A stretch of DNA of 34,943 nt from Alphaproteobacteria bacterium (lineage in GTDB: Bacteria > Pseudomonadota > Alphaproteobacteria > VGDZ01), in NCBI GenBank assembly GCA_016869515.1, contig VGDZ01000030.1:1-34943 (forward strand), written 5' to 3'. Below, piece by piece: positions 17,885 to 26,377 of this stretch. The notes beneath the pieces are model-generated. The model ran no database searches. It had not been told where the DNA came from and saw nothing but the letters and a program-made list of their open reading frames with translations. Position numbers and translations under genes: made by a program. The number at the start of each line of letters is the position of its first letter. Position 1 is the first letter of the stretch.

Positions 17885-18311
17885 CTGGCGGTCCGGTGCG
17901 GCGTCCTTGCGGCAGTGGCTGGGGCGGTTTCCGGCGCCGGCGTTCGACCTGATGGCGCGCATCGGCGTGGCCTCGGTGTTCTGGAAATCGGGCCTGACCA
18001 AGATCGCCAGCTGGGAATTGACGGTGGGTCTGTTCGAATCCGAATACGCCGTGCCTTTGCTGCCGGCAGAGTCGGCGGCGTGGCTGGCGACCGCGGCCGA
18101 GCTGACCTGTCCAGTGCTGCTGGTGCTGGGCCTGGGCGCGCGGTTGGGTGCCGCCGGCCTGTTGGGCGTGACCGCCGTGATCCAGCTCTTCGTCTATCCC
18201 GGAAATTGGGGCGAGCACCTGATCTGGGCCGCGCTTTTGATTCACGTCCTGACCCGTGGCGCGGGCCCGATTTCGCTCGATGCCCTGATCCTCCGTCGGC
18301 TGGCGCTCTAA
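17874..18311 (+). CDS. bufD: DoxX-family membrane protein (BufD)
   Basis: A 145-aa integral membrane protein with four hydrophobic segments and the DoxX pattern LMARIGVASVFWKSGLTKI near residue 26, then a charged ESEYAVPLLP loop and a second pair of helices around 68-107. DoxX genes commonly close bufferin operons; the role is unclear, perhaps a redox or quinone-linked function. It overlaps bufC by 11 nt, so the four genes form one coupled unit. The next gene (bdhA) has its own ribosome site 69 bp on. Confidence 0.88.
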   Translation: MSGDWRSGAASLRQWLGRFPAPAFDLMARIGVASVFWKSGLTKIASWELTVGLFESEYAVPLLPAESAAWLATAAELTCPVLLVLGLGARLGAAGLLGVTAVIQLFVYPGNWGEHLIWAALLIHVLTRGAGPISLDALILRRLAL

Positions 18312-18380
18312 TCCCGCGAGACCGCAAGCAAGAATTGCTCTAATCTCGGCGCCCTCGGACCGCATCTCGCGAGGAGCGCC

Positions 18381-19178
18381 ATGACCGCCGCCAATTCGCT
18401 CAAGGGCAAGGGTACCATCGTCACCGGATCGACCTCGGGCATCGGCCTCGGCATCGCCCGCGCCTTCGCCGCCGAGGGCGCGCATGTCATGCTCAACGGC
18501 TTCGGCGACGCCGGCGAGATCGAACGCTTGCGCCAGGAGATCGCCACGCGCCACAACGTGCAGGTGGCCTACTCCTCGGCCGACATGTCCAAGCCCGACC
18601 AGATCGAGCGCATGGTGCGCGAGGCCGAAAGCGCCTTCGGCTCGGTCGACGCCGTGGTCAACAACGCCGGCATCCAGTTCGTCTCGCCGGTCGAGTCCTT
18701 CCCGATCGAGAAATGGGACGCCATCCTGGCGATCAACCTGTCCTCGGCCTTCCATGTCGTCCGCGCGGCGCTGCCCGGGATGCGGGCGCGCAAATGGGGC
18801 CGCATCGTCAACGTCGCCTCGGCCCACGGCCTGACCGCCTCGGCCTTCAAATCGGCCTATGTCGCGGCCAAGCACGGCGTGGTCGGATTTACCCGCACCA
18901 TCGCGATGGAAGGCGCGCCCGACGGCATCACCTGCAACGCCATCTGCCCGGGCTATGTGCTGACGCCGCTGGTCGAGAAGCAGATCGACGACCAGGCCAA
19001 GGCCCACAAGATCCCGCGCGAGCAGGTGATCCGCGACATCATGCTCAAGCAGCACGCCATCAAGGAATTCGTCACGGTCGAGGATCTGGCGGCGCTAGCG
19101 GTGTTCCTGTGCTCGAACGCCGCCCGCACCATCACCGGCACCGCCATCGCCATGGACGGCGGCTGGACCCAGCATTGA
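18381..19178 (+). CDS. bdhA: 3-hydroxybutyrate dehydrogenase (SDR family)
   Basis: A 265-aa classical short-chain dehydrogenase that interconverts D-3-hydroxybutyrate and acetoacetate with NAD, a step of polyhydroxybutyrate turnover. The cofactor motif TGSTSGIGLGIA (15-26), NNAG (94-97), and the catalytic S147, Y160 and K164 (NVASAHG..SAYVAAK) are all present. The substrate-specific region KHGVVGFTRTIAME and the late segment LKQHAIKEFVTVEDLA are typical of 3-hydroxybutyrate dehydrogenases. The ATG at 18381 follows GCGAGGAGCGCC. The stop overlaps the start of the patatin gene (TTGA). Confidence 0.9.
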   Translation: MTAANSLKGKGTIVTGSTSGIGLGIARAFAAEGAHVMLNGFGDAGEIERLRQEIATRHNVQVAYSSADMSKPDQIERMVREAESAFGSVDAVVNNAGIQFVSPVESFPIEKWDAILAINLSSAFHVVRAALPGMRARKWGRIVNVASAHGLTASAFKSAYVAAKHGVVGFTRTIAMEGAPDGITCNAICPGYVLTPLVEKQIDDQAKAHKIPREQVIRDIMLKQHAIKEFVTVEDLAALAVFLCSNAARTITGTAIAMDGGWTQH

Positions 19179-20194
19179 GCGCGGCCGTCAAGCGGGTCAA
19201 CCTGGCGCTGCAGGGCGGCGGCGCCCACGGCGCCTTCACCTGGGGCGTGCTGGACCGGCTGCTGGAGGACGAGCGCATCGGCGTCGACGGCATCGTCGGC
19301 ACCTCGGCGGGCGCGATGAACGCCGCCGTCACGGCCTATGGCCTGGCGATCGGCGGCAATCGCGGCGCGCGCGACGCGCTGGCCGAGTTCTGGCGCAAGG
19401 TCTCGGAACGCGGCAAGTCGGGTCCCTTGCAGCCCAGCCCGCTCGATCGCGCCATGGGCGGCGGCGGGATGGAATATTCGCCGATCTACCAGGCCTTCAC
19501 CGCCATGATGCGCGTGGTCTCGCCCTATCAGGTCAACCCGGGCAATTGGAATCCGCTGCGCGAGGTGCTGGAGGAAGTGGTCGATTTCGAGCGCCTGCGC
19601 GCCGCCACCGACGTCAAGCTGTTCCTCTGCGCGGCCAACGTGCTGACCGGAAGGCTGAAGGTGTTCGAGCGCCACGAGGTCTCGGCCGCGGCGGTGCTGG
19701 CCTCGGGTTGCCTGCCCTTTCTGTTCCAGGCGGTCGAGGTCGACGGCCAGCATTATTGGGACGGCGGCTACATGGGCAATCCGCCGATCTTCCCGGTGAT
19801 CTACGCCTGCCAATCGCGCGACGTCGTCATCGTTCAGATCAACCCGGTCGCGATTCCCGAACTGCCGACCACCGCCCAGGCGATCCACGACCGCATCAAC
19901 ACGCTGTCGTTCAATTCCTCGCTGATGCGCGAGCTGCGGGCGATCTCCTTCGTCACCAAGCTGATCGACGGCGGCTTCGACGACGGCGGGCGGCTCAAGC
20001 GCATGCTGATCCACACCATCGACGCCGAGGACTTCATGAACCGGCTGTCGGTGTCCTCGAAGCTGAATGCCGACTGGGACTGGATCTGCCGGCTGCACGA
20101 GCTGGGCCGGGCGCGGGCCGAGGACTTCATCGCCCGCCACTTCGACAAGATCGGCCGCGAAAGCTCGACCGATATCGCCGCCAAGTTCATGTAG
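19175..20194 (+). CDS. Patatin-like phospholipase/esterase
   Basis: A 339-aa patatin-fold serine hydrolase with the oxyanion loop QGGGAHGAF (13-21), the nucleophile S44 in GTSAG, and the catalytic aspartate D196 in YWDGG, so the Ser-Asp dyad is intact. There is no signal peptide, which suggests cytoplasmic or granule-associated action. No ATG or GTG fits near the conserved N-terminus. The TTG at 19175 gives MSAAVKRVNLALQGGG and overlaps the bdhA stop by 4 nt, so I take it as the start. Coupling to 3-hydroxybutyrate dehydrogenase suggests a role in storage polyester or acyl-lipid turnover; that is inference. Confidence 0.85.
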   Translation: MSAAVKRVNLALQGGGAHGAFTWGVLDRLLEDERIGVDGIVGTSAGAMNAAVTAYGLAIGGNRGARDALAEFWRKVSERGKSGPLQPSPLDRAMGGGGMEYSPIYQAFTAMMRVVSPYQVNPGNWNPLREVLEEVVDFERLRAATDVKLFLCAANVLTGRLKVFERHEVSAAAVLASGCLPFLFQAVEVDGQHYWDGGYMGNPPIFPVIYACQSRDVVIVQINPVAIPELPTTAQAIHDRINTLSFNSSLMRELRAISFVTKLIDGGFDDGGRLKRMLIHTIDAEDFMNRLSVSSKLNADWDWICRLHELGRARAEDFIARHFDKIGRESSTDIAAKFM

Positions 20195-20204
20195 GTCCCG
20201 ACCC

Positions 20205-21290
20205 TCACACCCCGGCGATGCGCAGCGCCTCGGCCCGCGGCAGGCCGACCGCGGTGCCGGCGGCGAGGATGTCGGTCCAGGTCGCAAGCTCGATCGGGAT
20301 GCCCGCGCGGATGCGGGCGGCGCGCGCGATGCGCTCGGGCTCGCCCGCCACCAGCACCGGCAGGCCGCGCTTGGCGGCGCGCGCCGACTTGGTGTAGGCG
20401 ATCACGGCGCGGCGCTCGGCGACGATCGCTTTCGGATTGCCCAATCGGCGCGGATCGATCGCCACCGTCAGCATGCCGTTGATGATCGAGCCGCGGCGCG
20501 GATTCTTGGGCGCGATCGAGCCCGCCCCGCCCAGCGCGCCGGCAAACAGCTCGGCGATCAGCGACAGGCCGTAGCCCTTGTGCTCGCCGAACGCCACCAG
20601 GCTGCCGTGCGGATTGGCCCACATCACGTTGGGATCGTTGGTCGGCCGGCCCTTGGCGTCGATCACCAGGCCGTCGGCCACCGGCTTGCCGCGCTGCTTG
20701 GCGACCCGCACCTTGCCCAGCGCCACGCGCGAGGTGGCGAAGTCGAGGACGATCGGATGCTCGCCCTTGCCGCCGGGCATGGCGATGCAGATCGGGTTGG
20801 TGCCGAAGCGCGCCTCGGCGCCGCGGAACGGCGCCACCCAGGGATCGTGATCCAGCACGTTGACGAAATGCAGCGACACCAAGCCGGCGGCGGCGCAGCG
20901 CTCGCCGTAGGTGCCGACGCGGCCGATGTGATGGGCGTTGCGCAGCGCCACCACCGCCACGCCGTGCTTGCGCGCGCGCGCGATCGCCAGCTCGGTCGCC
21001 TCCATCGCCACCACCTGGCCGATGCCGAGGCGGCCGTCGACCACCGCGGTCGAGCCGCCGTCCTTGACCACGCGGATATGCTGATTGAGGTTGAGCCGCC
21101 CGCCGAGCAGGTTGTTGACGTAGGCCGGGATCATGCCGACGCCGTGGCTGTCGTGGCCTTTGAGGTTGGCTTCGACCAGGTGATCGGCGCAGGCCTTGGC
21201 CTCGCGCGCCGAACTGCCGGCGCGACGCAGCAGCGCCATGATCACGCGGCGCAGGCGCAGATGATCGACGGTAACCGAACGATAGGCCAC
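20205..21290 (-). CDS. Ldh family NAD(P)-dependent oxidoreductase (malate/L-lactate dehydrogenase type 2)
   Basis: A 361-aa member of the Ldh2/YiaK/ComC fold that oxidises 2-hydroxyacids or reduces 2-oxoacids. Family landmarks: the catalytic HDSHGVGMIPAY (about 45-56), AHHIGRVGTYGERCAAAGL, FGTNPICIAMPGG, DFATS and the HKGYGLSLIAELFAGALGG block. The start is GTG at 21290 with an AAGGAG site 7 nt upstream. The gene is divergent from iorA (64 bp), so the two may share control, for example in 2-oxoacid metabolism. The precise substrate is not readable from sequence. Confidence 0.87.
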   Translation of the reverse strand: MAYRSVTVDHLRLRRVIMALLRRAGSSAREAKACADHLVEANLKGHDSHGVGMIPAYVNNLLGGRLNLNQHIRVVKDGGSTAVVDGRLGIGQVVAMEATELAIARARKHGVAVVALRNAHHIGRVGTYGERCAAAGLVSLHFVNVLDHDPWVAPFRGAEARFGTNPICIAMPGGKGEHPIVLDFATSRVALGKVRVAKQRGKPVADGLVIDAKGRPTNDPNVMWANPHGSLVAFGEHKGYGLSLIAELFAGALGGAGSIAPKNPRRGSIINGMLTVAIDPRRLGNPKAIVAERRAVIAYTKSARAAKRGLPVLVAGEPERIARAARIRAGIPIELATWTDILAAGTAVGLPRAEALRIAGV

Positions 21291-21354
21291 GTGTGGCTCC
21301 TTCCGAAAATCAGGCGAGAGGAATAGCATAGCCGCCGCCGAGCGGGGGAGATTC

Positions 21355-23478
21355 GTGGAGCGATCCTTCAAGCGCGAAGTCCAGCAGCTGCGATTGGGCG
21401 CCAACCAGGTGTTCCGCGGCGAGGGCATCGTCGCCGTGGCCAAGGCGCTGCTGCAGTCGGGCGTGTCCTATGTCGGCGGCTATCAGGGCTCGCCGGTCAG
21501 CCACGTCATGGACGTGCTGGTCGATGCCGAGGACATCATGGCCGAGCTCGGCGTGCACCTCGAGACCAACGCCAACGAGGCCGCGGCCGCGGCCATGCTG
21601 GGCGCCTCGATCAACTATCCGATGCGCGGCGCGGTGGGCTGGAAGTCGGTGGTCGGCTCGAACGTCGCCGCCGACGCGCTGTCGAACCTGGCTTCGCCCG
21701 GCGTGATCGGCGGGGCGATGATCATCTCGGGCGAGGATTACGGCGAAGGCGCCAGCGTCATCCAGGAGCGCACCTACGCCTTCGCCCTCAAGTCCGGCCT
21801 GTGCCTGATCGATCCGCGGGCCTCGCTGCCGACCATCGTCCGCCTGGTCGAGGAGGGCTTCGCCCTGTCCGAGGCCTCGAACTGCCCGGTGGTGTTGCAG
21901 ATGCGCATCCGCTCCTGCCACATGCAGGGCAAGTTCGTCTGCAAGGACAACGTCGCGCCCGCCATCGGCACGCGCCGCAAGCTGGCCGAGCCGGCCGGAT
22001 TCGATTTCGACCGGCTGTCGCATCCGCCGGCGACCTACCGCCAGGAGAAGCGCAAGCTCGAACAGCGCATGCCGGCGGCGCGGCGCTTCGTGGTCGAGCG
22101 CGGCCTGAACGAAATCCTGGACGGCGAGCTGGGAGACATCGGCATCGTCGTCACCGGCGGGCTGGCCGACACCGTGCTGCGCCGGCTGGCGCGCATCGGC
22201 CTGGCCGACGGCTTGGGCGGAAGCCGCGTGCCGATGCTGATCCTCAATGTGACCTATCCGCTGGTGCCCGAGCAGATCGCGGCCTTCTGCGCCGGCAAGC
22301 GCGCCGTGCTGACGGTCGAGGAAGGCTCGCCCGAATACATCGAACAGCAGATCAACGTCATCCTGCGCAAGGCCGATCTGCAGACCCGCGTCCATGGCAA
22401 GGACGTGCTGCCGGGCGCGGGCGAATACACCGCCGAGGCGCTGGACGACGGCCTGGCCGGGTTCCTGCGCGCGGCGCGGCCGGTCGGCTACGATCTGAAT
22501 GCGGTCGAGAGCGCGGCCGCGCGCCGGGCGGCGATCAAGGCCAAGGGCCGCGCCCTGGTGCCGGTCGAACTGCCGCCGCGGCCGCCGGCGCATTGCACCG
22601 GCTGTCCCGAGCGGCCGGTGTTCAGTGCGATCAAACTGCTGGAGCGCGAGATCGGCAAGGTCCATGTCGCGGCCGATATCGGCTGCCATTCCTTCGCCAT
22701 CTTCGCGCCGTTCAACCTCGGCCACAGCATTCTCGGCTACGGCATGGGCCTGGCCTCGGCGGCGGCGGTGGCGCCGATGCAGCAACGCCGGCCGATCGCC
22801 ATCATGGGCGATGGCGGCTTCTGGCATAACGGCCTGCAGACCGGCGTCATCGGCACCCAGTACAATCGCGGCGATTCCGTCCTGGTGATCATGCAGAACG
22901 GCTTCACCTCGGCCACCGGCCAGCAATATCTGCCGTCCTCGACCACCAGCCGGTTCGACGCCCCGGGCGGGATGGACATTCGTCGCACGCTGGAAGCCTT
23001 GGGCATCGGCTGGCTGCGCACGGTGCGCACCTATTCGATCGCCAAGATGGTGGCGACGCTGCGCGAGGCGATGGCGACGGCCTACCAGGGCCTCAAGGTG
23101 ATCATCGCCGACGGCGAGTGCATGCTGGCGCGGCAGCGGAGGCTGCGGATCGAGGTCGCCGAGCGGCTGAAGCAGGGCTTGCGCGTGGCGCGGGCGCGCT
23201 TCGGCGTCGACGAGGAAATCTGCACCGGCGATCATTCCTGCATCAGGCTGTCGGGCTGTCCTTCGCTGACGGTCAAGACCCATCCCGATCCCTTGCGCAC
23301 CGATCCGGTGGCGCATGTCGTGCAGTCCTGCGTCGGCTGCGGCGTCTGCGGCGAGGTGGCGCATGCCGCCGTGCTGTGTCCGTCGTTCTATCGCGCCGAG
23401 ATCGTGCGCAATCCGGGCCGGTTCGAGGCCTGGCGCGCGCGCTTCAACCGGCGCGCCATCGGCTGGCTGGCGGCATGA
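21355..23478 (+). CDS. iorA: Indolepyruvate:ferredoxin oxidoreductase, alpha-type subunit
   Basis: A 707-aa TPP enzyme subunit that oxidatively decarboxylates aryl-pyruvates from aromatic amino acids to the acyl-CoA. It has the pyrimidine-domain GYQGSPVSHVMDVL and NANEAAAAAMLGA blocks at the N-terminus and the TPP-binding IMGDGGFWHNG with MQNGFTSATGQQ (about 482-523). The cysteine-rich C-terminus has CTGDHSCIRLSGC and CVGCGVCGEVAHAAVLCP, which should ligate Fe-S clusters, though the spacing differs from the standard double ferredoxin repeat. GTG start at 21355 after GCGGGGGAG. iorB overlaps by 4 nt. Confidence 0.9.
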   Translation: MERSFKREVQQLRLGANQVFRGEGIVAVAKALLQSGVSYVGGYQGSPVSHVMDVLVDAEDIMAELGVHLETNANEAAAAAMLGASINYPMRGAVGWKSVVGSNVAADALSNLASPGVIGGAMIISGEDYGEGASVIQERTYAFALKSGLCLIDPRASLPTIVRLVEEGFALSEASNCPVVLQMRIRSCHMQGKFVCKDNVAPAIGTRRKLAEPAGFDFDRLSHPPATYRQEKRKLEQRMPAARRFVVERGLNEILDGELGDIGIVVTGGLADTVLRRLARIGLADGLGGSRVPMLILNVTYPLVPEQIAAFCAGKRAVLTVEEGSPEYIEQQINVILRKADLQTRVHGKDVLPGAGEYTAEALDDGLAGFLRAARPVGYDLNAVESAAARRAAIKAKGRALVPVELPPRPPAHCTGCPERPVFSAIKLLEREIGKVHVAADIGCHSFAIFAPFNLGHSILGYGMGLASAAAVAPMQQRRPIAIMGDGGFWHNGLQTGVIGTQYNRGDSVLVIMQNGFTSATGQQYLPSSTTSRFDAPGGMDIRRTLEALGIGWLRTVRTYSIAKMVATLREAMATAYQGLKVIIADGECMLARQRRLRIEVAERLKQGLRVARARFGVDEEICTGDHSCIRLSGCPSLTVKTHPDPLRTDPVAHVVQSCVGCGVCGEVAHAAVLCPSFYRAEIVRNPGRFEAWRARFNRRAIGWLAA

Positions 23479-24878
23479 CCCCGACCACCATCCTGATCGC
23501 CGCCATGGGCGGCGAGGGCGGGCAGGTGCTGGCCGATTGGCTGGTGCTGGCGGCCGAGGCCGAGGGCCTGGCGGTGCAGGCGACCTCGATCGCCGGCGTC
23601 GCCCAGCGCACCGGCGCCACCACCTATTACCTGGAAATGACTCCCTGGCCCAAGGACGGGCGCACGCCGGTGCTGGCGCTGAACCCGGCCGCGGGCGAGG
23701 TCGACGTGCTGGTGGCGACCGAGCTGTTGGAAGCGGCGCGCGCGGTCCAGGCAGGCTTGGCGACGGCGCAGCGCACCACCCTGATCACCTCGACCCACCG
23801 CGTGCTGGCGATGGGCGAGAAGATCGCCATGGGCGATGGCCGGGTCGACGGCGCCATGATGCTGCGCGCCTGCCGCGAGGGCGCCAAGCGCGCTTTGCTG
23901 TTCGATGCCGAGGCGCTGATGGCGGCCGACTCTGCCGCCCTGAACGCGCTGATGTTGGGTGCGATCGCGGCCTCCGGCACCCTGCCGATCGCGGCCGAGC
24001 GCTACGAGGAGGCGATCCGCGAACGCGGCGTCGCGGTCGAGGCCAACCTGGCGGGGTTTCGGGTTGGTCTCGAGGCCACGCGTGGGGGCGATGCGGCGGC
24101 GGTCGCCGATATCCGCCTGCCGGATTCGGTCGAGCAGGTGGTGGCGCTGGCGCTGCCGCGCCTGGTCGACTACCAGGACCAGGACTATGCCGCGCTTTAT
24201 CGCCGCCGCATTGAGGCCTGCGGCGACCTGCCCGAGGCGGTGCTGCGCGAGGTGGCGCGGCATCTGGCCCTGCGCATGAGCTACGAGGACATCGCCCGCG
24301 TCGCGCAGGCCAAGCTGCGGCCCGAGCGCCTGGCGCGCATCCGGCACGAGCTCGGCGCCGAGGATGCGACGCCGGTGCGGATCCACGAATTCCTCAAGCC
24401 CGGGATCGGCGAGCTTTGCGACATGCTGCCGGGCTTCTTGGCGCGACCGATCCTGGCGCTGGCGCGATCGCGCGGCTGGATCGGGCGGGCGCATTGCGGC
24501 ATGGAAATCGAGACCACCGCTATCGGCGGCTATCTGGCGCTGGCGGCGCTGGCCAAGACCCGGCGGCTGCGGCGTTGGACCCATCGCTACGCCGTCGAAC
24601 AGGAACTGATCGAGGAGTGGCTGCACGCGGTGCGTGGCGCGGCCGCGCTGTCCCCGGCCTTGGCGATGGAGGTCGCGGGCTTGGCGCGGCTGATCAAGGG
24701 CTATGGCGACACCCATCGCCGCGGCCTCGGCAACTACCGCCTGATCATGGATCGGCTGGTGCTGGCGGCCCTGGCCGGCAGGGCCGAGCCCGAGCTGGCG
24801 CCGCGCATCGCCCGCGCCCGCGAGGCAGCGCTGGCCGATCCCGAGGGCCGGGCGTTGGAGCGGGCGCTGGCGGCGTGA
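23475..24878 (+). CDS. iorB: Indolepyruvate oxidoreductase, beta-type subunit (long form)
   Basis: A 467-aa protein. Residues 1-190 are the gamma/beta-type pyruvate-ferredoxin-oxidoreductase domain (MGGEGGQVLADWLVLAAEAEG; ATSIAGVAQRTGATTYYLEM; VLVATELLEAAR). Residues 200-467 are the extra C-terminal domain found in the long proteobacterial form (DUF6537-like), of unclear role. The ATG at 23475 overlaps the iorA stop (ATGA) and its own stop overlaps the following HAD gene (GTGA), so the three are one coupled operon. Confidence 0.87.
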   Translation: MTPTTILIAAMGGEGGQVLADWLVLAAEAEGLAVQATSIAGVAQRTGATTYYLEMTPWPKDGRTPVLALNPAAGEVDVLVATELLEAARAVQAGLATAQRTTLITSTHRVLAMGEKIAMGDGRVDGAMMLRACREGAKRALLFDAEALMAADSAALNALMLGAIAASGTLPIAAERYEEAIRERGVAVEANLAGFRVGLEATRGGDAAAVADIRLPDSVEQVVALALPRLVDYQDQDYAALYRRRIEACGDLPEAVLREVARHLALRMSYEDIARVAQAKLRPERLARIRHELGAEDATPVRIHEFLKPGIGELCDMLPGFLARPILALARSRGWIGRAHCGMEIETTAIGGYLALAALAKTRRLRRWTHRYAVEQELIEEWLHAVRGAAALSPALAMEVAGLARLIKGYGDTHRRGLGNYRLIMDRLVLAALAGRAEPELAPRIARAREAALADPEGRALERALAA

Positions 24879-25522
24879 GCCCTCATCTCGACAGCGAAGG
24901 GATTTGGCGCGAGGTGCTGCGCCGGCCGGCGACGGCAAAGCCGCGGCCGGCGCTGTTCCTCGATCGCGACGGCACGATCAATGTCGAGATCGGCTATCTG
25001 CACGAACCGGCCAAGGCGGTGCTGGTGCCGGGCGCCGCCGCGGCCATCGCCGCCGCCAATCGCGCCGATTGGCTGGTGGTGGTAATCACCAACCAGGGCG
25101 GGGTCGGCCGCGGCTATTACGGCTGGGAGGCGTTTCGCGACACCCAGCGCCGGATCGAGGCCATGCTGGCGGACGATGCCGGCGCAAAGGTCGACATGGT
25201 GTTGGCCTGTCCCTTCCATCCCGAAGCGCCCGAACCGGCGCTGCGGCACAAGGACCATTACGCCCGCAAGCCCCATCCCGGAATGCTGTTCAAGGCCGCG
25301 GCCGATCTGCCGATCGATCTCGCCCGCTCGATCGTGGCCGGCGATCGGGCGAGCGATCTGATGGCCGGGCGCGCGGCGGGCTGCGAGCAAGGGGTGTTGG
25401 TCGACAGCGGCTTTCAGGCCGCCGAGCGCAAGGCGGCCGAGGCCCTGGCGCGCGAGGGCTACAGGGTGCGGGTCGCGCCCGACCTGTCCGCACTCACGCC
25501 TGGATTCGGCGCCGCCAAATAG
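24875..25522 (+). CDS. HAD-IIIA family phosphatase, GmhB/HisB-N-like
   Basis: A 215-aa HAD hydrolase: nucleophile pair D30 and D32 in LFLDRDGTIN, motif II TNQ (72-74), motif III lysine K132 in ARKPHPGM, and the acidic motif VAGDRASD. The fold matches D-glycero-D-manno-heptose-1,7-bisphosphate 7-phosphatase, but the zinc site is incomplete. CPFHP (C112, H115) is present, while the usual second pair CxC before RKP is replaced by HYA. The true substrate may therefore differ. The GTG at 24875 overlaps iorB by 4 nt. The 3' end overlaps the convergent kinase gene by 29 nt. Confidence 0.8.
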   Translation: MSPHLDSEGIWREVLRRPATAKPRPALFLDRDGTINVEIGYLHEPAKAVLVPGAAAAIAAANRADWLVVVITNQGGVGRGYYGWEAFRDTQRRIEAMLADDAGAKVDMVLACPFHPEAPEPALRHKDHYARKPHPGMLFKAAADLPIDLARSIVAGDRASDLMAGRAAGCEQGVLVDSGFQAAERKAAEALAREGYRVRVAPDLSALTPGFGAAK

Positions 25523-26351
25523 CCCACAGGCCGCGCGCCGCCATGTCCTCGCCCAGGATGTCGGCGCGGGAATCGCCCAGCGCTCTGGCATAGCGCGCCG
25601 CCAGCGCCGGTGCGCCGATCAGGGTCACGCGCGCGCTGGGAAAAAGATTGGACGCGCCGACGATCTCGGCCCCGATCAGCAGGCCCGAAAGATAGGCCGC
25701 ACCCGATGGGCGTCCAAACAGATCGAGCGTGCGCACGCCGAACAGGTGGTGGCTGAGCCCGCCCTCGTCGCGCGAACGGCGGACTCCGGCGGCGAAGGCG
25801 GCAGCGTCGTCGCGCTCGGCGGCGGTGGAATGAGCCAGGATCGAATGGCGCCGCAGCAGCGCATAGAACTCGCCGGTGAGGAAGGTCGCGAAGCGCCGCA
25901 CCTTGCCGCCTTCGATCCGCGCCCATTTGCTGTGGGTGCCGGGCAGGCAGAGCACGCCGTCGACGATGCCGCTGCCCAGGATCTGGCATTCCTCGCCGCG
26001 CATGACGTCGGGCTGGACGCCGTCGCAGCAAAGGCCCGGCGCCAGCCAGATGCCGTCGGCGACCTGGATCAGCCGCGCCGCCACTTCGTCGAGGCCGGCC
26101 GGGCAAGGGACATAGGGCGCCTCGACCCAACCCTGGCGGCTGCCGACCATGCCGCACATCGCCACCGTCGCCTTGGGCAAAGGGGCGAGCAGGCGGGCGA
26201 GGGTCGGGGCGAAGGCCTCGCGCGACAAGCCGGCGCAACCAGCCGGTTCGGCGACGCGGCCGACGATGGTGCCATCTTCGGCATGCGCCCAGGCGCGGAA
26301 GGAACTCAGCCCCCAATCGACCGTGATCAAAGCGACCATGCGCGCTACCAT
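25494..26351 (-). CDS. dgoK: 2-dehydro-3-deoxygalactonokinase (DgoK family)
   Basis: A 285-aa sugar-acid kinase that phosphorylates 2-keto-3-deoxy-galactonate at C6 in the De Ley-Doudoroff galactose route. Family blocks: ITVDWGLSSFRAWA at the N-terminus, MCGMVGSRQGW, YVPCPAG, LPGTHSKWA, FLTGEFYALLRRHS and the C-terminal GxxALAARYA. ATG codons at 26351 and 26339 are both possible; the shorter one gives MVALITVDWG, closer to the family start. It is divergent from an aldolase-family gene across only 26 bp. Together they suggest sugar-acid degradation, although the standard DgoA aldolase is absent here. Confidence 0.85.
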   Translation of the reverse strand: MVARMVALITVDWGLSSFRAWAHAEDGTIVGRVAEPAGCAGLSREAFAPTLARLLAPLPKATVAMCGMVGSRQGWVEAPYVPCPAGLDEVAARLIQVADGIWLAPGLCCDGVQPDVMRGEECQILGSGIVDGVLCLPGTHSKWARIEGGKVRRFATFLTGEFYALLRRHSILAHSTAAERDDAAAFAAGVRRSRDEGGLSHHLFGVRTLDLFGRPSGAAYLSGLLIGAEIVGASNLFPSARVTLIGAPALAARYARALGDSRADILGEDMAARGLWAIWRRRIQA

Positions 26352-26377
26352 GCCCGGAATCGCCCGGAGTGAAAACC

